A DNA stretch of 64,000 bases, taken from positions 34,246 through 98,245 of the forward strand of contig NZ_JAUQOP010000019.1 of the NCBI RefSeq assembly GCF_030580855.1, read 5' to 3'. Position numbers and translations under genes: made by a program. The notes beneath the pieces are model-generated. The model made no database searches. It had not been told where the DNA came from and was given only the letters and a program-made list of their open reading frames with translations. This document shows, piece after piece, positions 29,238 to 40,585 of this stretch. This DNA is from Pseudomonas citrullilanati. Its GTDB lineage: Bacteria; Pseudomonadota; Gammaproteobacteria; Pseudomonadales; Pseudomonadaceae. The stretch's first letter is position 1. Each line of letters starts with the position of its first letter.

Positions 29238-30728
29238 ATGGTTGCTGCATTGCTTGATCGTCTCGGCGTCGACTCGGCCCTGTACCTGAACGGCACCCAG
29301 GCGGTGCATTCACCCATCGACGGCAGCCGCATCGGCGCCGTGAACTGGGAAGGCGCCGCTGAAGTCGAGCAGCAGGTCAGCCGTGCCGAGCATGCCTTCG
29401 ACCTGTGGCGCCAGGTCCCGGCGCCGCGGCGTGGCGAGCTGGTGCGCCAGTTCGGCGACCTGTTGCGCGAGTACAAGGCCGACCTTGGCGAGCTGGTGTC
29501 GTGGGAAGCCGGCAAGATCACCCAGGAAGGCCTGGGCGAAGTGCAAGAGATGATCGACATCTGCGACTTCGCCGTCGGCCTGTCCCGCCAGCTGTACGGC
29601 CTGACCATCGCCTCCGAGCGCCCGGGCCACCACATGCGTGAATCCTGGCATCCACTGGGGGTGGTCGGGGTCATCAGTGCCTTCAACTTCCCGGTGGCGG
29701 TCTGGGCCTGGAACACCACCCTGGCGCTGGTGTGCGGCAATGCCGTGATCTGGAAACCGTCGGAAAAGACCCCCCTCACCGCCCTGGCTTGCCAGGCCCT
29801 GTTCGAGCGCGTGCTGAAGAACTTCAGCGATGCACCGCCCTACCTGAGCCAAGTGATCATCGGCGGCCGCGACGCCGGTGAAGCGCTGGTGGACGACCCT
29901 CGCGTGGCGTTGATCAGCGCCACCGGCAGCACCCGCATGGGCCGCGAAGTCGCGCCGAAAGTGGCCGCGCGCTTTGCCCGCAGCATCCTCGAACTGGGCG
30001 GCAACAACGCCATGATCCTGGCCCCGAGCGCCGACCTGGACATGGCCGTGCGCGCCATCCTGTTCAGCGCCGTCGGCACCGCCGGCCAGCGTTGCACCAC
30101 GTTGCGCCGGCTGATCGCCCACGAGTCGGTGAAGGATGAAATCGTCACCCGCCTCAAGGCCGCCTATTCGAAAGTGCGCATCGGCCACCCGCTGGAAGGC
30201 AACCTGGTCGGGCCGCTGATCGACAAGCACAGCTTCGACAGCATGCAGGACGCGCTGGAGCAGGCGCTGAGCGAAGGCGGGCGGGTGTTCGGCGGCCAGC
30301 GCCAACTCGAAGACCAGTTCCCGAATGCCTACTACGTGTCGCCGGCCATCGTCGAGATGCCCGAACAGAGTGATGTCGTGCGCCACGAAACCTTCGCGCC
30401 GATCCTCTACGTGGTCGGCTACAAGGACTTCGCCGAGGCCTTGCACCTGAACAACGCCGTGCCCCAGGGCCTGTCGTCCTGCATTTTCACCACCGATGTG
30501 CGCGAGGCCGAGCAGTTCATGTCGGCGGTGGGCAGCGACTGCGGTATCGCCAACGTCAACATCGGCCCGAGCGGCGCGGAAATCGGCGGCGCCTTCGGGG
30601 GCGAGAAAGAAACCGGCGGCGGTCGCGAATCCGGCTCCGACGCCTGGCGCGGCTACATGCGTCGCCAGACCAATACCGTGAACTATTCGCTGGAGCTGCC
30701 GTTGGCGCAGGGGATCACCTTTGATTAA
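29238..30728 (+). CDS. amaB: L-piperidine-6-carboxylate (2-aminoadipate semialdehyde) dehydrogenase AmaB
   Basis: This NAD(P)-dependent aldehyde dehydrogenase oxidises aminoadipate semialdehyde/piperidine-6-carboxylate to 2-aminoadipate in L-lysine and pipecolate catabolism. The 496-aa protein has the family catalytic pair E252 in LELGGNNA and C286 in TAGQRCTTLRR, plus the PWNTT-type cofactor region (FNFPVAVWAWNTTLALVCGN). Substrate assignment rests on the antiquitin (ALDH7)-like sequence and on the adjacent pipecolate oxidase gene. ATG at 29238 follows GTGAGGAG. Confidence 0.92.
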   Translation: MVAALLDRLGVDSALYLNGTQAVHSPIDGSRIGAVNWEGAAEVEQQVSRAEHAFDLWRQVPAPRRGELVRQFGDLLREYKADLGELVSWEAGKITQEGLGEVQEMIDICDFAVGLSRQLYGLTIASERPGHHMRESWHPLGVVGVISAFNFPVAVWAWNTTLALVCGNAVIWKPSEKTPLTALACQALFERVLKNFSDAPPYLSQVIIGGRDAGEALVDDPRVALISATGSTRMGREVAPKVAARFARSILELGGNNAMILAPSADLDMAVRAILFSAVGTAGQRCTTLRRLIAHESVKDEIVTRLKAAYSKVRIGHPLEGNLVGPLIDKHSFDSMQDALEQALSEGGRVFGGQRQLEDQFPNAYYVSPAIVEMPEQSDVVRHETFAPILYVVGYKDFAEALHLNNAVPQGLSSCIFTTDVREAEQFMSAVGSDCGIANVNIGPSGAEIGGAFGGEKETGGGRESGSDAWRGYMRRQTNTVNYSLELPLAQGITFD

Positions 30729-30752
30729 GGCTTGAGCCAAGCGGTGGCCCCA

Positions 30753-30842
30753 TGTGGGAGCGGGCTTGCTCGCGAAGGCGGTGGACCAGTCGACATCAAT
30801 GTTGAATGACCGTCCGCCTTCGCGAGCAAGCCCGCTCCCACA
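30753..30842. repeat. REPIN (inverted REP pair)
   Basis: TGTGGGAGCGGGCTTGCTCG and its exact inverse, ending CCCGCTCCCACA, with inner AAGGCGG/CCGCCTT, lie between amaB and amaA and close to the amaA promoter region. Confidence 0.88.
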
Positions 30843-30884
30843 GTTGAATTGGTAGTGGTTGGGTTTCTTTTTCGGAGTCTGGCA

Positions 30885-32168
30885 ATGCCGTTACGCGAAG
30901 AATGTCTGTGGGAAAAACTGACGCCGCAAAGGCCTGAAAACAGCTCGCTTACTGACGAGATCACGGCCGATGTCTGCGTGATCGGCGCCGGTTTCACCGG
31001 CCTCTCGGCGGCCGTGCACTTGCTGGAGCAGGGCCGGCGCGTGGTGCTGCTGGAGGCCCACCGGGCCGGGCATGGCGGCTCGGGGCGCAACGTCGGGTTG
31101 GTGAACGCCGGCCTGTGGATCCCACCGGACGAGATCGAGGCCGGGTTTGGCGAAGCGGTGGGCAGCCAGCTCAATCGCATGCTGGGGGCCGCGCCAGCAT
31201 TGGTGTTCAGCCTGGTCGACAAGTACCACATCGATTGCCAGTTGCGCCGCGAAGGCACCCTGCACATGGCCCATAACGCCCGGGGCGAAGCCGACCTGCG
31301 CAGCCGCGAAGCCCAATGGAAGCGTCGTGGCGCGCCGGTGGAACTGCTCACCGGCCAGGCCTGCGTCGAGGCCACGGGCACCGCGAAGATCGCCGCCGCC
31401 TTGCTCGATCGGCGTGCCGGCACGCTCAACCCCATGGCCTACGCCAGCGGTTTGGCCAAGACGGCCAGGGACCTCGGCGGCCAGTTGTTCGATCATTCCC
31501 CGGTGACCCGCCTGGAACGCCAGGGCCAGCGCTGGTCGGTGCAAACCGCCCAGGGCTCGGTGCTGGCCGAGCAGGTGGTGATCGCTTCCAACGCCTATAC
31601 CGAAGGCGATTGGACCGACCTGCGGCGCAATTTCTTCCCCGGCTATTACTATCAGGTTGCCTCGGTCCCGCTGACCGACGAGGCGGCCCGGCGCATCCTG
31701 CCGGGCGGGCAGGGCTCGTGGGACACTCGCCAGGTATTGAGCAGTATTCGCCGGGACCAGGACGGTCGCTTGTTGCTCGGCAGCCTGGGCAATGGCAACC
31801 GCAAGCCGACCTGGTTCCTCAAGGCGTGGGCCGATCGGGTGCAGCGGCATTATTTCCCCTACCTCAAGCCCGTGGAATGGGAGTGCACCTGGACCGGGTG
31901 CATCGCCTTCACCCCGGATCACTTGATGCGCCTGTTCGAGCCGGCGCCGGGGCTGGTGGCCGTGACGGGCTACAACGGTCGCGGGGTCACCACCGGAACG
32001 GTGGTCGGCAAGGCATTCGCCGACTACCTCTGCCACGGCGACGCGAAGGCCTTGCCGATCCCGTTCGCGCCCATGCAGCCGTTGGCCGGGGTGGGCCTGC
32101 GCAGTTGCCTGTATGAGGCGGGATTTTCCCTGTATCACGCGGGCCAGTGCCTGCGGATCGTCATCTGA
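30885..32168 (+). CDS. amaA: L-pipecolate oxidase AmaA (FAD-dependent)
   Basis: This 427-aa DAO-family flavoprotein has an N-terminal FAD-binding GxGxxG motif in CVIGAGFTGLSAAVHLLEQG near residues 32-51 and a GSGRNVGLVN loop. It ends with a C-terminal GYNGRGVTTGTVVGKAFADY motif that contacts FAD. In P. putida AmaA oxidises L-pipecolate to piperidine-6-carboxylate, the substrate of AmaB, and the gene pair here matches that pathway. ATG at 30885 has GGAG seven bases upstream. It is separated from amaB by 156 bp including a REPIN. Confidence 0.9.
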   Translation: MPLREECLWEKLTPQRPENSSLTDEITADVCVIGAGFTGLSAAVHLLEQGRRVVLLEAHRAGHGGSGRNVGLVNAGLWIPPDEIEAGFGEAVGSQLNRMLGAAPALVFSLVDKYHIDCQLRREGTLHMAHNARGEADLRSREAQWKRRGAPVELLTGQACVEATGTAKIAAALLDRRAGTLNPMAYASGLAKTARDLGGQLFDHSPVTRLERQGQRWSVQTAQGSVLAEQVVIASNAYTEGDWTDLRRNFFPGYYYQVASVPLTDEAARRILPGGQGSWDTRQVLSSIRRDQDGRLLLGSLGNGNRKPTWFLKAWADRVQRHYFPYLKPVEWECTWTGCIAFTPDHLMRLFEPAPGLVAVTGYNGRGVTTGTVVGKAFADYLCHGDAKALPIPFAPMQPLAGVGLRSCLYEAGFSLYHAGQCLRIVI

Positions 32169-32245
32169 GTGTAGAAAAATGTTACCGGGCGCCGCGTTTT
32201 CCGGCGCAACGGCTAGCCTGTTATGGTGCGGGTTGTAGCAGTTGC

Positions 32246-32260
32246 GCACCGCCAGTGTGC
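32246..32260 (+). promoter_or_regulatory. Possible NtrC-type binding site
   Basis: GCACCGCCAGTGTGC matches the NtrC consensus GCACC-N5-GGTGC at nine of ten defined positions. It lies about 200 bp upstream of the sigma-54 promoter, at a suitable enhancer distance. Confidence 0.45.
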
Positions 32261-32288
32261 AGTTCGGTGACGCAGGATGTTACAGCGT

Positions 32289-32387
32289 GGTTGCACGTCG
32301 TTTCGCGCGATGGTTGCAATGATGGCTCATAGAGGGTTTTACCCACATAAATGCATGGTTGCACCTTGCGCGATTTAGACGGTTGCA
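32289..32387 (+). promoter_or_regulatory. Four GGTTGCA direct repeats
   Basis: GGTTGCA occurs at 32289-32295, 32312-32318, 32357-32363 and 32381-32387, with spacings of 23, 45 and 24 bases (roughly two, four and two helical turns). The array sits about 100-200 bp before the predicted transcription start, where a sigma-54 activator would bind. The regulator is unknown. Confidence 0.45.
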
Positions 32388-32460
32388 CGCCCCATGAAAA
32401 AGGGCCCGAAACAGTCGAAATAACAATAAAGCAGCGACTTTTTTCAGAATAAAAAACCGA

Positions 32461-32476
32461 TGGCACGGCCCTTGCT
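32461..32476 (+). promoter_or_regulatory. Sigma-54 (RpoN) promoter of the ABC transporter genes
   Basis: TGGCACGGCCCTTGCT fits the -24/-12 consensus TGGCACG-N4-TTGCW with no mismatch in the defined positions. Transcription should start near 32488, 50 bp before the binding-protein gene. Confidence 0.82.
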
Positions 32477-32538
32477 CTGAGCTTCTCAGTGAAATGAAGT
32501 CGCAGTGCCAACTAAAAAAAACCTTGGAGCACCACCTC

Positions 32539-33675
32539 ATGTCCCAGACGTTTTACAAGAAAGGCTTCCTGGCCCTCGCAGTGGCAGCTGCGCTGGGTGT
32601 TTCCGCGTTTGCGCAGGCTGATGTGAAATTCGGTGTGGCGGGGCCAATGACCGGTGCCAACGCGGCCTTTGGCGAGCAATACATGAAAGGTGCCCAGGCG
32701 GCAGCCGATGTCATCAACAAGGCCGGCGGCGTCAACGGGGAAAAAATCGTGCTGGTCGCAGGCGACGATGCCTGCGAACCGAAGCAGGCCGTGGCCGTGG
32801 CCAACCGCCTGGTGGACCAGGACAAGGTGATCGGCGTGGTCGGGCACTTCTGCTCGTCCAACACCATCCCGGCCTCCGAGGTCTATGACGAGGCCGGCGT
32901 CATCGCGATCACCCCGGGCTCCACCAACCCGGCGGTCACCGAGCGCGGCCTGAGCGCGATGTTCCGCATGTGCGGCCGGGACGACCAGCAGGGCATCGTG
33001 GCCGGGGACTACATCGTCGATGTGCTCAAGGGCAAGAATGTCGTCGTGCTGCACGACAAGGACACCTACGGCCAGGGCCTGGCGGATGCCACCAAGGCGC
33101 AGCTTGCGAAGCGTGGCGTGACGCCCGTGCTGTATGAAGGCCTGACCCGTGGCGAAAAGGACTTCAGCGCCGTGGTCACCAAGATCCGTTCGAAGGATGC
33201 CGATGTGGTCTATTTCGGCGGCCTGCACCCGGAAGCCGGCCCGCTGGTTCGTCAATTGCGTGAACAAGGCCTCAAGGACGTGAAGTTCATGTCCGACGAC
33301 GGCATCGTCACCGACGAGCTGGTCACCACCGCCGGCGGCGCGCAATACGTCGATGGCGTGTACATGACCTTCGGCGCCGACCCGCGCCTGCTGCCGGACA
33401 GCAAGGCCGTGGTGGACGCGTTCCGTGCCCAGGGCGTCGAGCCTGAAGGCTACACCCTGTATGCCTACGCTTCGGTCCAGGCCCTGGCCGCCGGTTTCAA
33501 CGGCGCCAAGTCCAACAAGGGCGAGGACGCGGCCAAGTGGCTCAAGGCCAACCCGGTGCAGACCGTCATGGGCAAGAAGGAATGGGACGCCAAGGGTGAC
33601 CTGAAGGTCTCCGACTACGTGGTCTACCAGTGGGACAAGGATGGCAAATACCACCAGTTGGAAAAACAGAAGTAA
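32539..33675 (+). CDS. Branched-chain/hydrophobic amino-acid ABC transporter, substrate-binding protein
   Basis: This periplasmic type I binding protein of 378 aa has a signal peptide (ALAVAAALGVSAFAQA before DVKFGV). The Leu/Ile/Val-binding family features are KFGVAGPMTGANAAFGEQY, INKAGGVNG, DDACEPKQAVAVANRLV and the disulphide region GHFCSS. The ligand cannot be fixed from sequence; neighbouring lysine/pipecolate genes make a lysine-related or broad specificity possible. ATG at 32539 follows TTGGAGCACC. It is the first gene after the sigma-54 promoter. Confidence 0.92.
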   Translation: MSQTFYKKGFLALAVAAALGVSAFAQADVKFGVAGPMTGANAAFGEQYMKGAQAAADVINKAGGVNGEKIVLVAGDDACEPKQAVAVANRLVDQDKVIGVVGHFCSSNTIPASEVYDEAGVIAITPGSTNPAVTERGLSAMFRMCGRDDQQGIVAGDYIVDVLKGKNVVVLHDKDTYGQGLADATKAQLAKRGVTPVLYEGLTRGEKDFSAVVTKIRSKDADVVYFGGLHPEAGPLVRQLREQGLKDVKFMSDDGIVTDELVTTAGGAQYVDGVYMTFGADPRLLPDSKAVVDAFRAQGVEPEGYTLYAYASVQALAAGFNGAKSNKGEDAAKWLKANPVQTVMGKKEWDAKGDLKVSDYVVYQWDKDGKYHQLEKQK

Positions 33676-33695
33676 TTCGAGGGAATGACTAGCCT

Positions 33696-33723
33696 GTGGC
33701 GAGGGGGCAAGCTCCCTCGCCAC
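33696..33723. repeat. Short hairpin of the GTGGCGAGGG family
   Basis: GTGGCGAGGG and CCCTCGCCAC (33696-33723) form a perfect ten-base stem just after the binding-protein gene. It lies in the 193-bp gap before the permease gene and may lower downstream expression or stabilise the upstream mRNA 3' end. Confidence 0.75.
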
Positions 33724-33868
33724 GGAGACTGTGCTCACCCTGTCCTGATTGGCATTGGCCAAAGGCCCGTCTGTTTTTTTCTACGAGCCGCACATCCTTC
33801 TGGCGCTGGGCTTCGGACTGGTCGTCGCGTCTCCGGGGATGTGCTGTCTCACTGCGTGAGATCGCGTT

Positions 33869-34783
<915 letters not shown>

Positions 34784-34785
34784 GT

Positions 34786-36066
34786 ATGTCTGCTGCCAAT
34801 AAACCGATTGATATCAAACAGAGCGTCATCGACGCGATCCTGGCCGGGCTGATCTCGCTGATCGTGTTCGGGCCGATTGTCGGCGTGGTGCTCGACGGCT
34901 ACAGCTTCAACCTGCAACCGGCCCGCGTCGGCTGGCTGGTGGCGATCGTGATGATCGGGCGCTTTGCCTTGAGCCTGTTCTTGCAAACGCCCCGGGGCCT
35001 GAAAGTGCTCCAGGGTTTCGAAAGCCCCGGCGCCGGGGTGCACGTCCTGCCACCGGACTACAAGTCGCGCCTGCGCTGGATCATCCCGGCGCTGATCGTG
35101 ATAGCCATCGTGTTCCCGTTCTTCGCCAACAAATACGTGCTCACGGTGGTCATCCTCGGGCTGATCTACGTGTTGCTCGGCCTGGGCCTGAACATCGTGG
35201 TCGGCCTGGCGGGGCTGCTCGACCTGGGTTATGTGGCGTTCTATGCGATCGGCGCCTATGGCCTGGCGTTGGGCTACCAGTACCTGGGCCTGGGTTTCTG
35301 GACGGTGCTGCCCCTGGCGGCGATCACGGCGGCGATGGCCGGCTGCATATTGGGTTTCCCCGTGCTGCGAATGCACGGTGACTACCTGGCGATCGTGACC
35401 CTGGGCTTCGGGGAAATCATCCGGCTGGTGCTCAACAACTGGCTGTCGTTCACGGGCGGGCCGAATGGCATGCCAGTGCCGTCGCCGACGATCTTCGGCC
35501 TGGAATTCGGGCGAAGGGCGAAGGACGGCGGTGTCCCCTTCCATGAGTTCTTCGGCATCGATTACAACCCGAACCTGAAGTTTTTGTTCATCTACATCGT
35601 GCTGTTCATCGTCGTGCTGCTGGTGCTCTACATCAAGCACCGCCTGACCCGCATGCCGGTCGGGCGTGCCTGGGAAGCCCTGCGCGAAGACGAGATCGCC
35701 TGCCGCTCCATGGGCCTGAACCATGTGCTGGTCAAGCTCTCGGCCTTCACCATTGGCGCGTCCACGGCGGGCCTGGCCGGGGTGTTCTTCGCCAGCTACC
35801 AGGGCTTCGTCAATCCGGCGTCGTTCACCTTCTTCGAGTCGGCGTTGATCTTGGCCATCGTGGTGTTGGGCGGCATGGGCTCGACGGTGGGGGTGGTGAT
35901 CGCCGCCTTCGTCTTGACCATTACACCGGAGTTGTTGCGCAGCTTCTCCGAGTACCGCGTGCTGCTGTTCGGCGTGTTGATGGTGTTGATGATGATCTGG
36001 CGCCCACGCGGCCTGATCCGTATCAGCCGTACCGGGGTGACGCCGCGTAAAGGAGTAGCGCCATGA
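34786..36066 (+). CDS. livM: Branched-chain amino-acid ABC transporter permease (LivM/BraE type)
   Basis: This 426-aa inner-membrane protein has an N-terminal extension of about 110 residues with two to three membrane segments, then the LivM core (LGLGLNIVVGLAGLLDLGYVAFYAIGAYG). The conserved loop WEALREDEIACRSMG precedes the last helices. ATG at 34786 lies two bases after the livH stop, and its stop overlaps the livG start (ATGA). The long N-terminal part is normal for pseudomonad LivM. Confidence 0.92.
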   Translation: MSAANKPIDIKQSVIDAILAGLISLIVFGPIVGVVLDGYSFNLQPARVGWLVAIVMIGRFALSLFLQTPRGLKVLQGFESPGAGVHVLPPDYKSRLRWIIPALIVIAIVFPFFANKYVLTVVILGLIYVLLGLGLNIVVGLAGLLDLGYVAFYAIGAYGLALGYQYLGLGFWTVLPLAAITAAMAGCILGFPVLRMHGDYLAIVTLGFGEIIRLVLNNWLSFTGGPNGMPVPSPTIFGLEFGRRAKDGGVPFHEFFGIDYNPNLKFLFIYIVLFIVVLLVLYIKHRLTRMPVGRAWEALREDEIACRSMGLNHVLVKLSAFTIGASTAGLAGVFFASYQGFVNPASFTFFESALILAIVVLGGMGSTVGVVIAAFVLTITPELLRSFSEYRVLLFGVLMVLMMIWRPRGLIRISRTGVTPRKGVAP

Positions 36067-36935
36067 GCGACGTAGTGCTTAGCGTTGAAAACCTGATGAT
36101 GCAATTCGGTGGCATCAAGGCCCTCAGTGACGTCAGCCTGCAGGTCAAGCGCAATTCGATCTTCGCCCTGATCGGCCCCAACGGTGCGGGCAAGACCACG
36201 GTGTTCAACTGCCTGACCGGTTTCTACAAGGCCTCGGGCGGCAAGATCGAACTCAACGTGCGGGGCGAACGGACCAACGTCATCAAGCTGTTGGGCGAGG
36301 CCTTCCGGCCCACCGATTTCGTGTCGCCGACTTCCTTCGCCAGCCGGCTGTACTACAAGATGTTCGGCGGGACCCACCTGGTGAACCGCGCCGGCCTGGC
36401 CCGTACCTTCCAGAACATTCGCCTGTTCAAGGAAATGTCGGTGCTGGAAAACCTGCTGGTGGCCCAGCACATGTGGGTCAACCGCAACTTGTTGGCCGGC
36501 ATCCTCAACACCAAGGGCTACCGCAAGGCCGAAAGCGATGCCCTGGACCATGCCTTCTACTGGCTGGAAGTGGTGGACCTGGTGGATTGCGCCAACCGCC
36601 TGGCGGGTGAGCTTTCCTACGGCCAGCAACGGCGCCTGGAAATTGCCCGGGCCATGTGCACCCGTCCGCAGGTCATCTGCCTCGACGAACCGGCTGCCGG
36701 CCTCAACCCCCAGGAAACCGAAGCGCTGAGCACGATGATCCGGCTGCTGCGCGACGAGCACGATCTGACCGTGGTGCTGATCGAACACGACATGGGCATG
36801 GTAATGAGCATTTCCGACCACATCGTGGTGCTGGACCACGGCAACGTGATCGCCGAGGGCGGTCCGGAGGCGATTCGCAACGATCCGAAGGTGATCGCGG
36901 CCTACCTGGGCGCCGATGAAGAGGAACTGGCATGA
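36063..36935 (+). CDS. livG: Branched-chain amino-acid ABC transporter ATP-binding protein LivG
   Basis: This 290-aa ATPase has Walker A GPNGAGKTT near residues 38-46, a Q-loop region LARTFQNIRLFKEMSV, the ABC signature LSYGQQRRLEIARAM (LSYGQ in place of LSGGQ, common in LivG), Walker B VICLDEPAAGLN, and the switch histidine in LIEHDM. An insert of about 45 residues (NVRGERTNVIKLLGEAFRP and onward) lies between Walker A and the Q loop, as in this subfamily. Its start and stop both overlap neighbouring genes by four bases. Confidence 0.94.
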   Translation: MSDVVLSVENLMMQFGGIKALSDVSLQVKRNSIFALIGPNGAGKTTVFNCLTGFYKASGGKIELNVRGERTNVIKLLGEAFRPTDFVSPTSFASRLYYKMFGGTHLVNRAGLARTFQNIRLFKEMSVLENLLVAQHMWVNRNLLAGILNTKGYRKAESDALDHAFYWLEVVDLVDCANRLAGELSYGQQRRLEIARAMCTRPQVICLDEPAAGLNPQETEALSTMIRLLRDEHDLTVVLIEHDMGMVMSISDHIVVLDHGNVIAEGGPEAIRNDPKVIAAYLGADEEELA

Positions 36936-37648
36936 GTGGACCTATCCTCGAACTCAAGGAGCTGGACGTGTTCTACGGGCCGATCCAGGCCCTGAAGAAA
37001 GTCTCGATGCACATTGGCGAAGGCGAGACGGTGAGCCTGATCGGCTCCAACGGTGCCGGCAAGTCCACGCTGCTGATGTCGATCTTCGGCCAGCCGCGTG
37101 CGGCCGGCGGGCAAATCATCTACCAGGGCGTGGACATCACCCACAAATCGTCCCACTACATCGCCTCCAACGGCATTGCGCAGTCGCCGGAAGGGCGGCG
37201 GGTGTTCCCCGACATGACCGTCGAGGAAAACCTGCTGATGGGCACCATTCCCATCGGGGACAAATATGCCAGCGAAGACATGCAGCGCATGTTCGAGCTG
37301 TTCCCGCGGCTCAAGGAGCGGCGCAACCAGCGGGCCATGACCATGTCCGGCGGCGAGCAGCAGATGCTCGCCATCGCCCGGGCATTGATGAGCCGGCCCA
37401 AGTTGTTGCTGCTCGACGAGCCGAGCCTGGGGCTGGCGCCGATCGTGGTGAAGCAGATCTTCGCCACTCTGCGGGAACTGGCATCCACGGGGATGACCAT
37501 CTTCCTGGTGGAACAGAACGCCAACCACGCCCTCAGGCTGTCGGACCGGGCCTACGTGATGGTCAACGGCGAAATCCGCCTGACCGGCACCGGCAAGGAA
37601 CTGCTGGCCAACGAAGAGGTGCGCAACGCGTACCTGGGCGGGCATTGA
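36932..37648 (+). CDS. livF: Branched-chain amino-acid ABC transporter ATP-binding protein LivF
   Basis: This 238-aa ATPase carries Walker A GSNGAGKSTLL, signature MSGGEQQMLAIARAL, Walker B LLLLDEPSLGLAP and the LVEQNANHAL switch motif. It completes the LivG/LivF ATPase pair of the importer. The gene is coupled to livG by an ATGA overlap and is followed eight bases later by a perfect terminator, so the operon ends here. Confidence 0.94.
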   Translation: MSGPILELKELDVFYGPIQALKKVSMHIGEGETVSLIGSNGAGKSTLLMSIFGQPRAAGGQIIYQGVDITHKSSHYIASNGIAQSPEGRRVFPDMTVEENLLMGTIPIGDKYASEDMQRMFELFPRLKERRNQRAMTMSGGEQQMLAIARALMSRPKLLLLDEPSLGLAPIVVKQIFATLRELASTGMTIFLVEQNANHALRLSDRAYVMVNGEIRLTGTGKELLANEEVRNAYLGGH

Positions 37649-37655
37649 GGCGATT

Positions 37656-37701
37656 GCGGTAATAAAAAACCGGCGAGCGATCGCCGGTTTTTTATTACCG
37701 C
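37656..37701. terminator. Perfect 21-base-stem terminator after livF
   Basis: Arms at 37656-37676 and 37681-37701 are perfectly complementary over 21 bases with a GCGA loop. They contain a T-rich AATAAAAAACCGGC/GCCGGTTTTTTATT segment, so the hairpin can stop transcription in either direction. Confidence 0.93.
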
Positions 37702-37711
37702 CACGGATCCC

Positions 37712-37800
37712 TGTGGGAGCGGGCCTGCCCGCGAAAGCGGTGTATCAGACTCATTGAAGTCGACTGACACCCCGTCTTCGCGGGCAAGCCAGCTCCCACA
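37712..37800. repeat. REPIN (inverted REP pair)
   Basis: TGTGGGAGCGGGCCTGCCCG and an inverted partner ending CCAGCTCCCACA lie just after the livF terminator. The right copy has a mismatch (CAAGCCAGCTCCC for CAGGCCCGCTCCC). Confidence 0.83.
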
Positions 37801-39257
<1,457 letters not shown>

Positions 39258-39282
39258 TCGCTGGCGGGTTGGGCGGTGGGGC

Positions 39283-40416
39283 TTACGCCAGGTAGTCGGC
39301 CAACCCGCGGTAGCAGGTCAGCAGGTGATACGGCGTGGTCGAGGGCATGTCGCGGCGGCTGACGACGCCATGGGCGTCCAGGCATTCGTTCCAGCCCCCG
39401 ACATGCAGGAAGTGCTGTTGCAGGGCCTGTAGCTGGCGCAGCAAGGCTTCCTGGCTGGCTGGACGCTGGGTCAGCGCGCGCAGGTACTCGGCCTGGGCCC
39501 AGATGCGCTGGGTGGCTTCGCGCACGGTGGCGTGGGGCGCCAGCGCGAGCATGGCGCACACCGCGCCGGACTGCGGGTTCACGCCCTGTTGCTCGGTATA
39601 GCCAAAGCTTCGGGACAACGCGGCATGCAACGCGCCATCGCGCAACAGGGGCGAGGACGCCAGCAGGAAATACCACTCGAACTGGTGTCCCGGCTCGAAC
39701 CAGTTATCCACAGCCTTGAGCGGTTTCTCCATCATCACCCCCAGCGTCGGCTCGATGAAACGCTTGAGCATCCCATCGCACAGGCTCACCAGCGCTCGCT
39801 GGACGTGGGCGTCTTCTCGAACCGCGAGGGTGGCGAGAAAGGCTTCGGCCAGGTGCATCAACGGGTTTTGCAACGGGCCCGATGCCTGGGTCGACCAATC
39901 GCGCTGGAGGCTGGCTTCGTAGAGGCCGTCGCCGGTGGCGAAGCGTCGGGCGATGACTTCCAGGGCGGCATTGAGCACCGACTCCACCAACGGCTCGCGC
40001 ACCTTGTCCCAGTAGTGGGCGCAGGCGAACAGGATGAAGGCGTGGGTGTAGAGGTCCTTGCCGGTGTCCAGCGGTGCCCCTTGCGGGTCGATGCTGTAGA
40101 ACCAGCCCCCGTGTTCGGCATCGTGGAAATGCCGCTGCAGCGAGCGAAACAATGCACTGGCCCGTTCCTCGGCCTGGGGGACTTCGCCAATCAGGCTGGC
40201 GAACACATACAGCTGCCGTGCACAAGCCATGGCGCGATAGCGCTGGGGCGGCAGCGGCGCATGGTCGGCGTCCAGGGATTCATAAGGCAGCGCCAGCGCG
40301 GCGTTCCAGCCCGGTCCTTGCCACATCGGCACGATCACCTGGTGAAAATGCCGGCGCACCGTGGCGAACAGGGCGATCAATTCAGGCGGGGGAGCGGGGC
40401 GGGAAGCATCAGGCAT
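39283..40416 (-). CDS. AGE family sugar epimerase/isomerase
   Basis: The 377-aa protein has the (alpha/alpha)6-barrel pattern of the N-acylglucosamine 2-epimerase family, with GGWFYSIDPQGAPLDTGKDLYTHAFILFACAHYW near residues 100-135 and an EPGHQFEWYFLL histidine motif near 240-250. Relatives interconvert mannose/fructose or N-acetylglucosamine/N-acetylmannosamine; the substrate here is not known. It converges with the dehydrogenase gene 25 bp away, and no sugar-operon neighbours are present. Confidence 0.87.
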   Translation of the reverse strand: MPDASRPAPPPELIALFATVRRHFHQVIVPMWQGPGWNAALALPYESLDADHAPLPPQRYRAMACARQLYVFASLIGEVPQAEERASALFRSLQRHFHDAEHGGWFYSIDPQGAPLDTGKDLYTHAFILFACAHYWDKVREPLVESVLNAALEVIARRFATGDGLYEASLQRDWSTQASGPLQNPLMHLAEAFLATLAVREDAHVQRALVSLCDGMLKRFIEPTLGVMMEKPLKAVDNWFEPGHQFEWYFLLASSPLLRDGALHAALSRSFGYTEQQGVNPQSGAVCAMLALAPHATVREATQRIWAQAEYLRALTQRPASQEALLRQLQALQQHFLHVGGWNECLDAHGVVSRRDMPSTTPYHLLTCYRGLADYLA

Positions 40417-40503
40417 TGGCGAGCGTCGTCACGGCAGGGGGGTGATTGCGCGACATGGTAGCAGAGTGATCGGCTTCAGATAGCGAGCGCCTGCAAGTCT
40501 GTC

Positions 40504-40562
40504 ATCGCGAGCAGGCTCGCTCCCACGCTGTACAGGTTGTGGGAGCGAGCCTGCTCGCGATG
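40504..40562. repeat. Compact REPIN
   Basis: ATCGCGAGCAGGCTCGCTCC (then CAC) and its inverse GTGGGAGCGAGCCTGCTCGC (then GAT) are separated by only about 12 bases, which makes a tight hairpin between hupE/ureJ and the epimerase gene. Confidence 0.87.
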
Positions 40563-40585
40563 GCGGCCCGGCAGGCGCTAATAAG

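Larger units (their letters stand above)
32169..32538. other. Regulatory region upstream of the amino-acid ABC transporter
   Basis: This 370-bp gene-free stretch contains an NtrC-like site, four GGTTGCA direct repeats at 32289, 32312, 32357 and 32381, and a consensus sigma-54 promoter; these are listed separately. The upstream half also has a GTGCGGGTTG/GTTGCGCACC inverted arrangement around 32225-32250. The rest is AT-richer than its surroundings. Confidence 0.7.
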
